Assembly: GCA_964384825.1 (NCBI GenBank)
Contig: CAYLMM010000004.1
Coordinates: 1 to 64,000 of the forward strand
From: CAYLMM01 sp964384825
GTDB taxonomy: Bacteria > Krumholzibacteriota > Krumholzibacteriia > LZORAL124-64-63
Reading direction: 5' to 3'
DNA: 64,000 nt
Under the pieces are notes generated by a model. It did no database searches. It saw nothing but the letters and a program-made list of their open reading frames with translations, and was not told the DNA's origin. Below are positions 45,805 to 53,820 of the stretch, piece by piece (position 1 is the stretch's first letter; every line of letters starts with the position of its first letter). Position numbers and translations under genes: made by a program.

Positions 45805-46548
45805 ATGAAGGAATTGCAGGGCAAGGTCGCCATCATCACCGGAGGCGCTTCGGGCCTGGGCCGCGCGGCCGTGCAGCGCTTCGTCGAAGCGGGAGCCAAG
45901 GTCAGCTTCTGGGATGTCTCCGACGAAGCCGGCGAAAAGCTGCTGGCCGAGCTGAAGGCCGACGGAGCCGAGGTCGAGTTCCGCAACGTGAACGTGGCCG
46001 ACGCGACCGCGGTGAAGGCCGCCGTTGCCGGGGTGCGCGAGAAGTTCGGCGCGGTCGACGTGCTGGTCAACAACGCCGGGATCACCCGCGACGCCACCCT
46101 GATGAAGATGGAAGAGGCGCAGTTCGACCAGGTGATCGACGTGAACCTCAAGGGCGTCTTCAACTGCGGCCAGGCCTGCGCACGGGTCATGGTCGAGCAG
46201 GGCTCGGGCGCCATCGTCAACACCAGCAGCGTCGTGGCGCTCTACGGCAACTTCGGCCAGACGAACTACGTGGCCACCAAGGCCGGCGTGATCGGCATGA
46301 CGAAGGTCTGGGCCCGCGAACTGGGCCGCAAGGGCGTGCGCGTGAACGCGGTCGCGCCTGGATTCATCGGCACCGACATGGTGATGGCCATGCCCGAGAA
46401 GGTGCGCGACATGATGGCCGGCAAGGCCCCGATGCAGCGCCTGGGCCGTCCGGCGGAGATCGCCGACGCCTACCTGTTCCTGGCGTCCGACCGGGCGTCG
46501 TTCATCAACGGCGCCGTCCTGAGCGTGGACGGCGGGCTGACCGTCTAG
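45805..46548 (+). CDS. SDR-family 3-oxoacyl reductase (FabG/PhaB-like)
   Basis: Classical short-chain dehydrogenase of 247 residues that reduces or oxidises a 3-keto/3-hydroxy acyl group with NAD(P). TGGASGLGR binds the cofactor, NNAG is conserved, Ser141/142 and Tyr155-x3-Lys159 (YVATK) form the active site, and the C-terminus INGAVLSVDGG is family-typical. Asp36-like residue in SFWDVSDE after beta-2 suggests NAD preference, hence an oxidative role. ATG 45805 follows CACTGGAGGTAGTC. 8 bases separate it from the KAS III-like gene. Resembles acetoacetyl-CoA reductase as much as FabG. Confidence 0.88.
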   Translation: MKELQGKVAIITGGASGLGRAAVQRFVEAGAKVSFWDVSDEAGEKLLAELKADGAEVEFRNVNVADATAVKAAVAGVREKFGAVDVLVNNAGITRDATLMKMEEAQFDQVIDVNLKGVFNCGQACARVMVEQGSGAIVNTSSVVALYGNFGQTNYVATKAGVIGMTKVWARELGRKGVRVNAVAPGFIGTDMVMAMPEKVRDMMAGKAPMQRLGRPAEIADAYLFLASDRASFINGAVLSVDGGLTV

Positions 46549-46556
46549 GAGGAGCG

Positions 46557-47546
46557 ATGACCCGCAACGCCATGATCGCCGCCACCGGCATGTACGCCCC
46601 GGACAGGGTGGTGCCCAACAGCTTCTTCAACGAGGTGCTCGGCGAGGACGTCGACACCTGGCTGAGGAACAACCTGACCATCCGTGAGCGCCGCTGGTGC
46701 TCGGAAGACGAGAGCACCGCCGACCTGGTCGAGCGCTGCTCGCGGATCATCCTGGACAAGGCGGGAGTCTCCCCGGCGGATCTCGACCTGATCATCATCA
46801 GCACCGACACTCCGGAGTACGTGTCGCCCTCGACCGCCGCGGTGGTCCAGCACCGTCTCGGCGCGACCGGCGCGGGCACCTTCGACGTCAACACCGCCTG
46901 CGCCGGCTTCGTGACCGCGGTCGACATGGGCGCGAAGTACATCCAGACCGAGGCGCAGTACCGCAACGTGCTGGTCATCGGCGCCTACGCCATGTCCAGG
47001 CATCTCGAGGTCACCGACAAGAAGACCTCGAACCTCTTCGCCGACGGCGCGGCGGGCGTGCTGCTGCAGCCCACCGACAAGGACAGGGGATGGAAGGCGG
47101 CGCGGCTGCACACCGAGGGGCAGTACGCCGACTGGATGGGGATCTACGCCGGCGGCACCAAGCGCCCGGTCGACGTCGACGTCCTGTCCGCGGGCGATCA
47201 CAAGCTGAAGTTCGTGCAGCGGTTCCCGACCGAGATCAACCCCGAGACCTGGACGCGGATGGTGCGCGAGACGGTCGAGGCGGCCGGCTACTCCGTCGAT
47301 GACGTCGCCATGGCCTTCTTCACCCAGATCAACATCAACAGCATCCGCGAGACCATGGCCAACCTGGGAATGCCCTGGGAGAAGACCCACTGCGTGATGG
47401 ACCGCTACGGCTACACCGGATCGGCCTGCATCCCGATGTGCCTGGCCGAGGCCGACGAGCAGGGCAAGCTGAAACCCGGCGACCTGGTCGTCTTCATGGG
47501 GTCGGGCGGCGGTCTGGCCTTCGCCTGCTCGGCGTTCGTGTGGTGA
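46557..47546 (+). CDS. KAS III-like protein with incomplete catalytic triad
   Basis: Thiolase-fold protein of 329 residues aligned over its full length with 3-oxoacyl-ACP synthase III (FabH). The acyl-accepting Cys is present (Cys115 in NTACAGF), but the FabH His (PHQAN) is Thr256 (FTQIN) and the Asn (HGNTSAAS) is Tyr286 (YGYTGSAC). Without His and Asn, decarboxylative condensation should not work; acyl transfer, thiolysis or another acyl-CoA reaction is more likely. Gly-rich end GSGGGLAFACSAFVW is normal. ATG 46557 follows TAGGAGGAGCG. Cotranscribed with the SDR and symporter genes. Confidence 0.86.
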   Translation: MTRNAMIAATGMYAPDRVVPNSFFNEVLGEDVDTWLRNNLTIRERRWCSEDESTADLVERCSRIILDKAGVSPADLDLIIISTDTPEYVSPSTAAVVQHRLGATGAGTFDVNTACAGFVTAVDMGAKYIQTEAQYRNVLVIGAYAMSRHLEVTDKKTSNLFADGAAGVLLQPTDKDRGWKAARLHTEGQYADWMGIYAGGTKRPVDVDVLSAGDHKLKFVQRFPTEINPETWTRMVRETVEAAGYSVDDVAMAFFTQININSIRETMANLGMPWEKTHCVMDRYGYTGSACIPMCLAEADEQGKLKPGDLVVFMGSGGGLAFACSAFVW

Positions 47547-47578
47547 TCCGGAGGGACTGAACGGAAACGGAGGAGATC

Positions 47579-49093
47579 TTGAACGGACTCGCGTCGAGGC
47601 AACTGGTGACCGCCGGCTGGATTCTCGTGGCGGCGTACATGGCCGTGATCCTCTTTTTCGTCGTGCGCGGAGCTCGGCGGAACAAGGACATGTCCGACTA
47701 CGCCCTGGGCAGCATCTCCTTCTCGCCCGTGGCGGTCGGCCTGGCCCTGGCCGCCTCGATGACCAGCGCCGCGACGTTCATCATCAACCCCGGCTTCATC
47801 GCCCTCTACGGGATCAGCGGGGTGATCTCCTATGCGATCGTGCTGCCGCTGGCCTCGATGGTCTCGCTGGTGATCCTGACCAAGGGGTTCCGCCGGCACG
47901 GGCAGAGCGTCAAGGCGTTGAGCATGGCGCAGTGGATGGGGACCCGCTACCGCAGCCGCTTCTACTCCCTGTTCTTCGCCTTCCTCTCGCTGCTGCTGAT
48001 CACCTTCATCGTGCTGATCGTCGTGGGCCTGGTGAAGGTGCTGAGCAAGTCGCTGAACGTGGGCGAGATGCAGGTGCTGATCGGCCTGACGATCTTCGTC
48101 TTCGGCTACATGATGTTCGGCGGCGCCAACAGCATGGTCTACACCAACACGGTTCAGGCCTGCCTGATGCTGGTGGTGGCCTTCGTGCTGCTGGGCTCGG
48201 GCCACGAGCATTTCAGCGCGGGCGTGCACGGGTTCCTCGACCGCCTGCGTGCTGTCGATCCGGCCCTGGTCGGACTCACCAACACCGAGAGCTTCCTGTT
48301 CCGCGACTGGTTCGAGATCGGCTTCGCCCAGATCGTCGTCGGCGCGGCCATCGTCTGCCAGCCGCACATCATCACCAAGAGCCTGCTGCTGAAGACCGAC
48401 CGCGACGTGAACCGCTACCTGACCGTCGGGGTGATCACCGAGCTGATCTTCTTCGCCGTGGTCTTCGTCGGCCTCTACGCCCGGCTGGCCTTCCCCGACC
48501 TGACCGTCGACGGCGTCGCCCTGAAGATGGACGGCATCGTCTCGGCCTACGTGGTCCGGGAATTCCCCGTCTACATGGGGCTGATCGTCGTGCTGGGCCT
48601 GATCTCGGCGGGGATGTCGACGCTCGAGGGCCTGATCCAGTCGCTGTCGACCACCATCACCGCCGACATCGCGACGCCCCTGGCCGGCGGGCTGCTGCCG
48701 GCCGAAGGGCCGGCGCGCGACCGGATCCTGATGGGGATCAACCGCACCGCGATCGCGCTGCTGGCGGTCGTGTCGGCCTGGCTGTCGTGGCGGCAGCTGG
48801 TCCATCCCAAGCTGTCTGTGGCGATCTTCGCCCAGAACGGCGTCTACGCTTATTTCTCGGCCGCCTTCGTGCCCATCCTCTTCGGGATGTTCCTGCCGCG
48901 GGCCCGGCTCTCGTCGGCCGCGGCGGCCTCGCTGACGGCGGTCGCCGTTCATTTTATCATGTACTACGGCAAGGTCGGCGTGCCGCTGACCCTCGCCACG
49001 GGGGAGAATCCCGGCGTGGCGGCGGCCGTGGCCATCGTGTTGTCGGTGGCCGTCGGCGGGGCGACGTATCTGCTGACGGGGAGGAAGAGATGA
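47579..49093 (+). CDS. sodium/solute symporter (SSS family)
   Basis: Inner-membrane transporter of 504 residues with about 13 helices, of the SSS family that imports carboxylates, amino acids or sugars with sodium. Family features: YALGSISFSP, ALAASMTSAATFI (sodium-site serines), TxGFRRHGQ-type first loop, and GLISAGMSTLEGLIQSLSTTI in the second half (shown in part), where the Na2-site Ser/Thr lie. TTG 47579 is supported by GGAGGAGATC just before it. The following AMP-forming ligase overlaps by 4 bases, so the imported solute is likely activated to a CoA ester at once, suggesting a mono-carboxylate. Confidence 0.9.
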   Translation: MNGLASRQLVTAGWILVAAYMAVILFFVVRGARRNKDMSDYALGSISFSPVAVGLALAASMTSAATFIINPGFIALYGISGVISYAIVLPLASMVSLVILTKGFRRHGQSVKALSMAQWMGTRYRSRFYSLFFAFLSLLLITFIVLIVVGLVKVLSKSLNVGEMQVLIGLTIFVFGYMMFGGANSMVYTNTVQACLMLVVAFVLLGSGHEHFSAGVHGFLDRLRAVDPALVGLTNTESFLFRDWFEIGFAQIVVGAAIVCQPHIITKSLLLKTDRDVNRYLTVGVITELIFFAVVFVGLYARLAFPDLTVDGVALKMDGIVSAYVVREFPVYMGLIVVLGLISAGMSTLEGLIQSLSTTITADIATPLAGGLLPAEGPARDRILMGINRTAIALLAVVSAWLSWRQLVHPKLSVAIFAQNGVYAYFSAAFVPILFGMFLPRARLSSAAAASLTAVAVHFIMYYGKVGVPLTLATGENPGVAAAVAIVLSVAVGGATYLLTGRKR

Positions 49094-50619
49094 TCCCTTC
49101 GCGGATCGACTGGCTTTCCACCTGGGCCCTCTATACGCCGGGCAGGATGGTCCTGCGCGATCACGTGAGCGGCGCCGAATGGACCTACGCCGAGGCGAAC
49201 CGTCGGGCGGGGGCGCTGGCCGCCCACCTGCGCGACGAGTTCGGCCTGGAGAAGGGCGACCGCCTGGCCGTCCTGTCCCGCAACAACTGCGAATTCCTGT
49301 TCCTGTTCTTCGCCTGCGTGAAGCTGGGCGTGGTCCTGGTGCCGCTGAACTTCCGCTTCACGTCGCGCGAACTCGACGTTCCGATCGGCGATTCCGAGCC
49401 GAAGCTGCTGGTGGTCGAGGACGAATTGTCCGCACTGGCCGACGGCCTGACCACGCTGCCGGCGTTCGCCCGCCGGCTGCCCGTTTCGGAGCTCGGCCCG
49501 TACCTGAACGGAGAGGTCGCCGGCGGGATCGATCCGCGGCCCGACGCCTCGCTCGACGATCTGGTGCTGATCCTCTACACGGCCGGCACCACCGGCGTGC
49601 CCAAGGGCGCGATGATCACCCACAGGATGCTGCTGTGGAACAGCATCAACACCTCGCTGCGGCTGGACCTGACCTCGCGCGACCATACCCAGGCCTACGC
49701 GCCGCTCTTCCACACCGGCGGCTGGAACGTGCTGTTCACGCCGTTTTTGCACGTCGGAGCGAGCCACACCCTGATGCCCGGCTTCGACGCCGACCTGCTG
49801 CTCGAGCTGATGGAGAAGGAGGGCACGACGATCTTCTGGGGCGTGCCCGCGATGATGCGGATGCTGGCCGATTCCCCGCGCTGGGAGAAGACCGACCTCT
49901 CGACCGTCCGCTACGCGATCGTCGGCGGCGCGCCGATGCCGGTGCCCCTGATCAACCAGTGGCACGAGCGCGGCGTGTTCATCCGCCAGGGATACGGACT
50001 GACCGAGGTCGGACCGAACACCTTCTCCCTGCATCAGGACGACGCGATCGCGCACCGCGGATCGATCGGTTTTCCGAACTTCTACATCGACGCGAAGATC
50101 ATGGGCGACGACGGCGCGGAATGCGGACCCGACCAGCCCGGCGAGCTGTGGCTGCGTTCGCCGGTGGTCACCCCGGGCTACTGGCGCAAGCCGAAGGAGA
50201 CGGCCGCCGCGATCACCGACGGCTGGTTCCACACCGGCGACGTCGTGCGCCGCGACGCCGAGGGCTTCCACTACGTCGTGGACCGCAAGAAGAACATGTT
50301 CATCAGCGGCGGGGAGAACGTCTACCCCGCCGAGATAGAGGGCTACCTGGTCACCCACCCCGCGGTCCGCGAGGCGGCGGTGATCGGCGTGCCCGATGAT
50401 AGATGGGGCGAGGTGGGCCGCGCCTACGTCGTCCTGAAGGAGGGGCTGGAAGCCGACGCCGAGGACATCATCGGGTTCTGCAGCGGCAACCTGGCCAAGT
50501 ACAAGATTCCCAAATACGTGGAGTTCATTCCCGAACTGCCTCGCAACGAGGCCGGCAAGGTGGACCGTGCGCGGCTCGCCCCCGGCCTTAACCCCGGTCA
50601 GAAAGGACCTGAGAAATGA
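49090..50619 (+). CDS. acyl-CoA synthetase (AMP-forming, class I)
   Basis: ATP-dependent carboxylate-CoA ligase of the ANL superfamily, 509 residues. A3 YTAGTTGVPKGAMITH, A5 YGLTEVG, A7 TGDVV, A8 hinge DRKKNMFISGGENVYPAEIE and the catalytic Lys in RNEAGKVDR are all intact, so it should be active on a free acid. No ACP- or PCP-binding extras. Overlaps the symporter stop (ATGA) and the lipoprotein start (ATGA), so it is in the middle of one operon. Chain-length preference cannot be read by eye; medium-chain or hydroxy acids are typical of this subgroup. Confidence 0.93.
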   Translation: MIPSRIDWLSTWALYTPGRMVLRDHVSGAEWTYAEANRRAGALAAHLRDEFGLEKGDRLAVLSRNNCEFLFLFFACVKLGVVLVPLNFRFTSRELDVPIGDSEPKLLVVEDELSALADGLTTLPAFARRLPVSELGPYLNGEVAGGIDPRPDASLDDLVLILYTAGTTGVPKGAMITHRMLLWNSINTSLRLDLTSRDHTQAYAPLFHTGGWNVLFTPFLHVGASHTLMPGFDADLLLELMEKEGTTIFWGVPAMMRMLADSPRWEKTDLSTVRYAIVGGAPMPVPLINQWHERGVFIRQGYGLTEVGPNTFSLHQDDAIAHRGSIGFPNFYIDAKIMGDDGAECGPDQPGELWLRSPVVTPGYWRKPKETAAAITDGWFHTGDVVRRDAEGFHYVVDRKKNMFISGGENVYPAEIEGYLVTHPAVREAAVIGVPDDRWGEVGRAYVVLKEGLEADAEDIIGFCSGNLAKYKIPKYVEFIPELPRNEAGKVDRARLAPGLNPGQKGPEK

Positions 50620-51152
50620 ACAAGGCCCTGAAAATCCTGCTGCTTCTCGCGCTGGCCATGATGGCCCTGGGCATCGCCTCCTGCAGCGACGACGACGACG
50701 ACAGTCCGGTGACCCCGCCGGTCGAGACCGACCCCTGGGTCGGGACCTGGATCAGCGCCGGCGCCAACGTGGCTCCGCTGGTCTACATGGCTCCGGTCAA
50801 CACGGACACCGTCATCGTCGAGCTCAACGCGAACAACACCGTGACCCTGACCCAGCACAACTGGGACACCGATGTCTGGTCGACCAACACCGGCACCTAC
50901 GGCATCACCGAGTCGGATTCCGGCAACATCCACGCCATCAGCCTGAGCTACACCAATCCCGCGTACGACCAGGTCGGCATCTTCGAGGTCGTCGAGGGCA
51001 CGCCCGACATCCTGAAGCTCGAGGTCGTCATCAGCACCTATCCGACCCAGCCCACGGTCCAGGGCGGTTTCGAGGCCGATCCCGCGCTCTGGTTCGACGA
51101 CGGGACCAATCCTCCCTACTACCTGAATCTCCAGACCTACGTGCGGCAGTAA
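50616..51152 (+). CDS. small acidic lipoprotein
   Basis: Protein of 178 residues with a signal peptide and lipobox IAS|C, followed by an Asp run (CSDDDDDSP). Ser at +2 fits outer-membrane sorting. The mature part is a single small beta-sandwich or lipocalin-like domain (DPWVGTWISAG, VELNANNTVTLTQHN, GTYGITESD). I recognise no family. Its ATG overlaps the ligase stop by 4 bases, so it is made with the pathway and could pass substrate between the outer-membrane barrel and the inner-membrane symporter. This role is inference. Confidence 0.85.
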   Translation: MNKALKILLLLALAMMALGIASCSDDDDDSPVTPPVETDPWVGTWISAGANVAPLVYMAPVNTDTVIVELNANNTVTLTQHNWDTDVWSTNTGTYGITESDSGNIHAISLSYTNPAYDQVGIFEVVEGTPDILKLEVVISTYPTQPTVQGGFEADPALWFDDGTNPPYYLNLQTYVRQ

Positions 51153-51160
51153 TCATCGCA

Positions 51161-51182
51161 AGGGGCCCCTTCGGGGGCCCCT
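51161..51182 (+). terminator. UUCG-capped stem-loop after the lipoprotein gene
   Basis: AGGGGCCCC-TTCG-GGGGCCCCT, a 9-bp stem with a stable tetraloop. No U-tract follows, so it may set the relative level of the downstream genes or protect the upstream mRNA 3' end. Confidence 0.5.
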
Positions 51183-51226
51183 GACCGACGAACGAACCGG
51201 ATCTCGGGAGCGAATGGGGCTTAGCC

Positions 51227-52780
51227 ATGAAACGAATGCTGATCTTCCTGGCCGTGCTGCTGACCGCGGCTGGAGCCTGGGCCCAGACGGGGGGGGACTA
51301 CCCCGAACACAAGCAGAAGACCGACCGGAGCGAATTCGACTTCATCGGCTACTTCATCACCCGCAGCGAGGCCTGCAACGTGGCGACGACCAACGAGTTC
51401 CTCAAGGGACAGGTCGTCGGGCGCTTCTTCGGCGGGAACACGACCATGACGTCGGGCAGGACGTCCCGCTACACCGAACAGCGCTTCATGCCGATGATCA
51501 CCTACTCGCCGCGCCTGTTCGACGGCTGGGCCAAGATCCGCACCAGCCTCGAGTTCGACTGGACCTGGGGCGACGTGAACTACAACGCCGGCGGCAACCA
51601 GGGCGGCGGTTTCGGCGCGGACAACGTCAACATGCAGACCCAGAACCTGTTCATGGAGATCAATCCCCGCGATGACCTGTTCATCAACGTGGGTCTGCAG
51701 CGCATCTACGACAACGTCCAGATCCCCTGGTACACCTTCACCGACCACCTGCTGACCAAGGGCTACCGCCTGGCGCTGTTCGGCTCCGACGGCACCGGCG
51801 TCTCGACGCACTGGTTCCGCAGGCCGGACGAGCGGCTGAAGATCGGCGCGTACCAGTTCTACGAGAACAACATCGAGCAGGACGACGACGTCGTGATGTT
51901 CGAGGGCATCTACGAGAAGGATCTGGGCATCGCGTCGTCGGTGGCGCTGGCGTTCAACTACGTCCGCGACCACGGCAACGGCGAGGGCGGCGTGGTGTCG
52001 CTCAACCAGGGCCTGAATTCGAACCTGAGCAGCTACAACGGAGTGTTCAACTTCGACTTCGGCAACGAGGACTACACCGCCGACGTCTACTGGGCAGGCC
52101 TGCAGTTCCACCGCGATCCCCTGCTGGACCAGGGCCGGTTAGGATTCAGCGGCTTCGGCTTCTACAACTTCGGCGAAGCCACCACCGCCAGCCGCGATGT
52201 CGACATCGGCGGTTTCGCCGGCAACCTGCGCACCGCCTGGCGCTACGGCCGCTGCCACGAGGACCAGATCGTCCTGGACACGATCTTCACGACCGGCGAC
52301 GGCAACGGCATCAGCGACGGCGAGTACAACGGCGTGCTGACCGGCAACAACTGGACGACCCCGGGCTCGGTCTTCATCGGCCACGGCCTGTATCTGCTGC
52401 TGCCGCACGGCAACGTGGTCAACCGCTACTCGGCGGCGGTCATCGACATCCAGAACATGGGCTACGGCCTGAGCGCGGGCGCCTTGACCGCGGCCCGCGA
52501 CCTCGTGCAGAACAAGCTGCGCCTGAAGGCCGGAGTCGGCGCCGGGTGGGCCTCCAAGACATCCACCGGCATGGACAACTTCATCGGCACGGAAGTGAAC
52601 ATGAGCCTCCGCTACCGGCCGAAGGTCTTCCTGGATCTGGAACTGCACGCGGCCTACATGTGGCTCGGCAATTTCTACGAGTCGCCGGAGGTCAACGGCA
52701 GCGACATCGACAATCCCGTGTACGAGCGGCCGGACGATCCCTGGACCGTTCTCGCCACCATCAAGTGGATCATGTTCTAG
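51227..52780 (+). CDS. beta-barrel outer-membrane protein
   Basis: Protein of 517 residues with a signal peptide (MKRMLIFLAVLLTAAGAWA) and alternating hydrophobic/polar strands rich in Tyr, Trp and Phe; the last residue is Phe (VLATIKWIMF), the usual BAM recognition signal. It resembles porin-like or alginate-export-type barrels (YSPRLFDGWAKIRTSLEFDW, LGLQR-type DLFINVGLQRIYD) but no family can be named with confidence. Conserved acidic patches (IEQDDDVVMFE) face loops. Placed between two lipoproteins in the cluster, it probably admits the substrate of the symporter. ATG 51227 follows CGGGAGCGAATGGGGC. Confidence 0.83.
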   Translation: MKRMLIFLAVLLTAAGAWAQTGGDYPEHKQKTDRSEFDFIGYFITRSEACNVATTNEFLKGQVVGRFFGGNTTMTSGRTSRYTEQRFMPMITYSPRLFDGWAKIRTSLEFDWTWGDVNYNAGGNQGGGFGADNVNMQTQNLFMEINPRDDLFINVGLQRIYDNVQIPWYTFTDHLLTKGYRLALFGSDGTGVSTHWFRRPDERLKIGAYQFYENNIEQDDDVVMFEGIYEKDLGIASSVALAFNYVRDHGNGEGGVVSLNQGLNSNLSSYNGVFNFDFGNEDYTADVYWAGLQFHRDPLLDQGRLGFSGFGFYNFGEATTASRDVDIGGFAGNLRTAWRYGRCHEDQIVLDTIFTTGDGNGISDGEYNGVLTGNNWTTPGSVFIGHGLYLLLPHGNVVNRYSAAVIDIQNMGYGLSAGALTAARDLVQNKLRLKAGVGAGWASKTSTGMDNFIGTEVNMSLRYRPKVFLDLELHAAYMWLGNFYESPEVNGSDIDNPVYERPDDPWTVLATIKWIMF

Positions 52781-52791
52781 GGGGAACGGTC

Positions 52792-53748
52792 ATGAAGAAA
52801 CTGACGACGATTTTCCTGGGGGCGGTGCTGGCCATGACGCTGCAGGGTTGCGCGACGTCCGACTGGTACCACCTGCCGAGCCTGGAGTTCGACCAGGTGG
52901 ACTACGGATACGCGACGCAGAAGGTGAAGGTGCGCAACATCGAGGTCGCCTACATCGACCAGGGCGAGGGCGACGACGTCCTGCTGCTGATCCACGGCCT
53001 CGGCACCAACGCCAAGGGCTGGACCGCGAACATCCCCGCCTGGTCGAAGGACCACCGGGTCATCGCGGTCGACCTGCCGGGCTACGGCAAGTCGGACAAG
53101 GGCTACTACGAGTACTCGCTCAGCTTCTACGCCCAGGTCCTGAGCGAGATGCTGGACGAGCTGAAGATCGACAAGGCCGTCTGGGCCGGCCATTCGATGG
53201 GCGGCCAGATAGCCATGGTCGCGGCGCTGAACCATCCGGAAAAGGTCGAGAAGCTGGTTCTGGTCAGCCCGGCCGGTTTCGAGCTCTTCAAGGAGGGCGA
53301 GGGCGCCTGGATGACCGGGGCGATGACGCCCGAGTTCATCGAGAAGACCACGATCCGCAACATCGACGTGAACCTGCGCAGCAATTTCCACGACACCCCG
53401 AAAGAGGCCGAGTTCATGGTCACCGACCGGATCCAGATCCGCGGCGCCTCGGACTTCGGGAACTACTGCTACGCGGTTTCGCGCAACGTCGACGCGATGA
53501 TCGAGGAACCGGTGTGGGAGCGGCTGGGAGAGATCACCCAGCCCGCGCTGGTGCTCTTCGGCGAGAACGACCGGCTGATCCCGAACCGGTTCCTGCACGG
53601 CGGCTGGACCCGCGACGTGGCCGAGGGCGGCGCGGCGCGGATGCCCAACGCCAAGCTGGTGATGATTCCCGAATGCGGTCACTTCGTGCAGTTCGAGCAG
53701 TCCGAAAGGGCCAGCGCCGAAGTGCTGGAATTCCTGGGGGATTCCTAG
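52792..53748 (+). CDS. lipoprotein alpha/beta hydrolase
   Basis: Membrane-anchored hydrolase of 318 residues. Lipobox LQG|C, then a complete alpha/beta-hydrolase fold: oxyanion HGLGTN, nucleophile Ser135 in GHSMGG, acid Asp260 in GENDRLIP and His297 in CGHFVQF. Ala after the lipid Cys favours outer-membrane sorting, so it acts in the periplasm or at the surface. Esters, lactones or oligomers of hydroxy acids are plausible substrates given the ligase and thiolase beside it. ATG 52792 follows GGGGGAACGGTC, 11 bases after the barrel gene, so the two are cotranslated. Confidence 0.9.
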   Translation: MKKLTTIFLGAVLAMTLQGCATSDWYHLPSLEFDQVDYGYATQKVKVRNIEVAYIDQGEGDDVLLLIHGLGTNAKGWTANIPAWSKDHRVIAVDLPGYGKSDKGYYEYSLSFYAQVLSEMLDELKIDKAVWAGHSMGGQIAMVAALNHPEKVEKLVLVSPAGFELFKEGEGAWMTGAMTPEFIEKTTIRNIDVNLRSNFHDTPKEAEFMVTDRIQIRGASDFGNYCYAVSRNVDAMIEEPVWERLGEITQPALVLFGENDRLIPNRFLHGGWTRDVAEGGAARMPNAKLVMIPECGHFVQFEQSERASAEVLEFLGDS

Positions 53749-53762
53749 ACCGGAACGATACG

Positions 53763-53792
53763 GGGCCGCCGCGCGAGGGGGCGCGGCGGCCC
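53763..53792 (+). terminator. GC-rich stem-loop before the thiolase gene
   Basis: Twelve-base-pair stem GGGCCGCCGCGC/GCGCGGCGGCCC with a 6-base loop, 14 bases after the hydrolase stop. No U-tract; may attenuate thiolase expression. Confidence 0.4.
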
Positions 53793-53820
53793 GCGGCAAA
53801 CTGGAAGCGGAGGAACGGAC

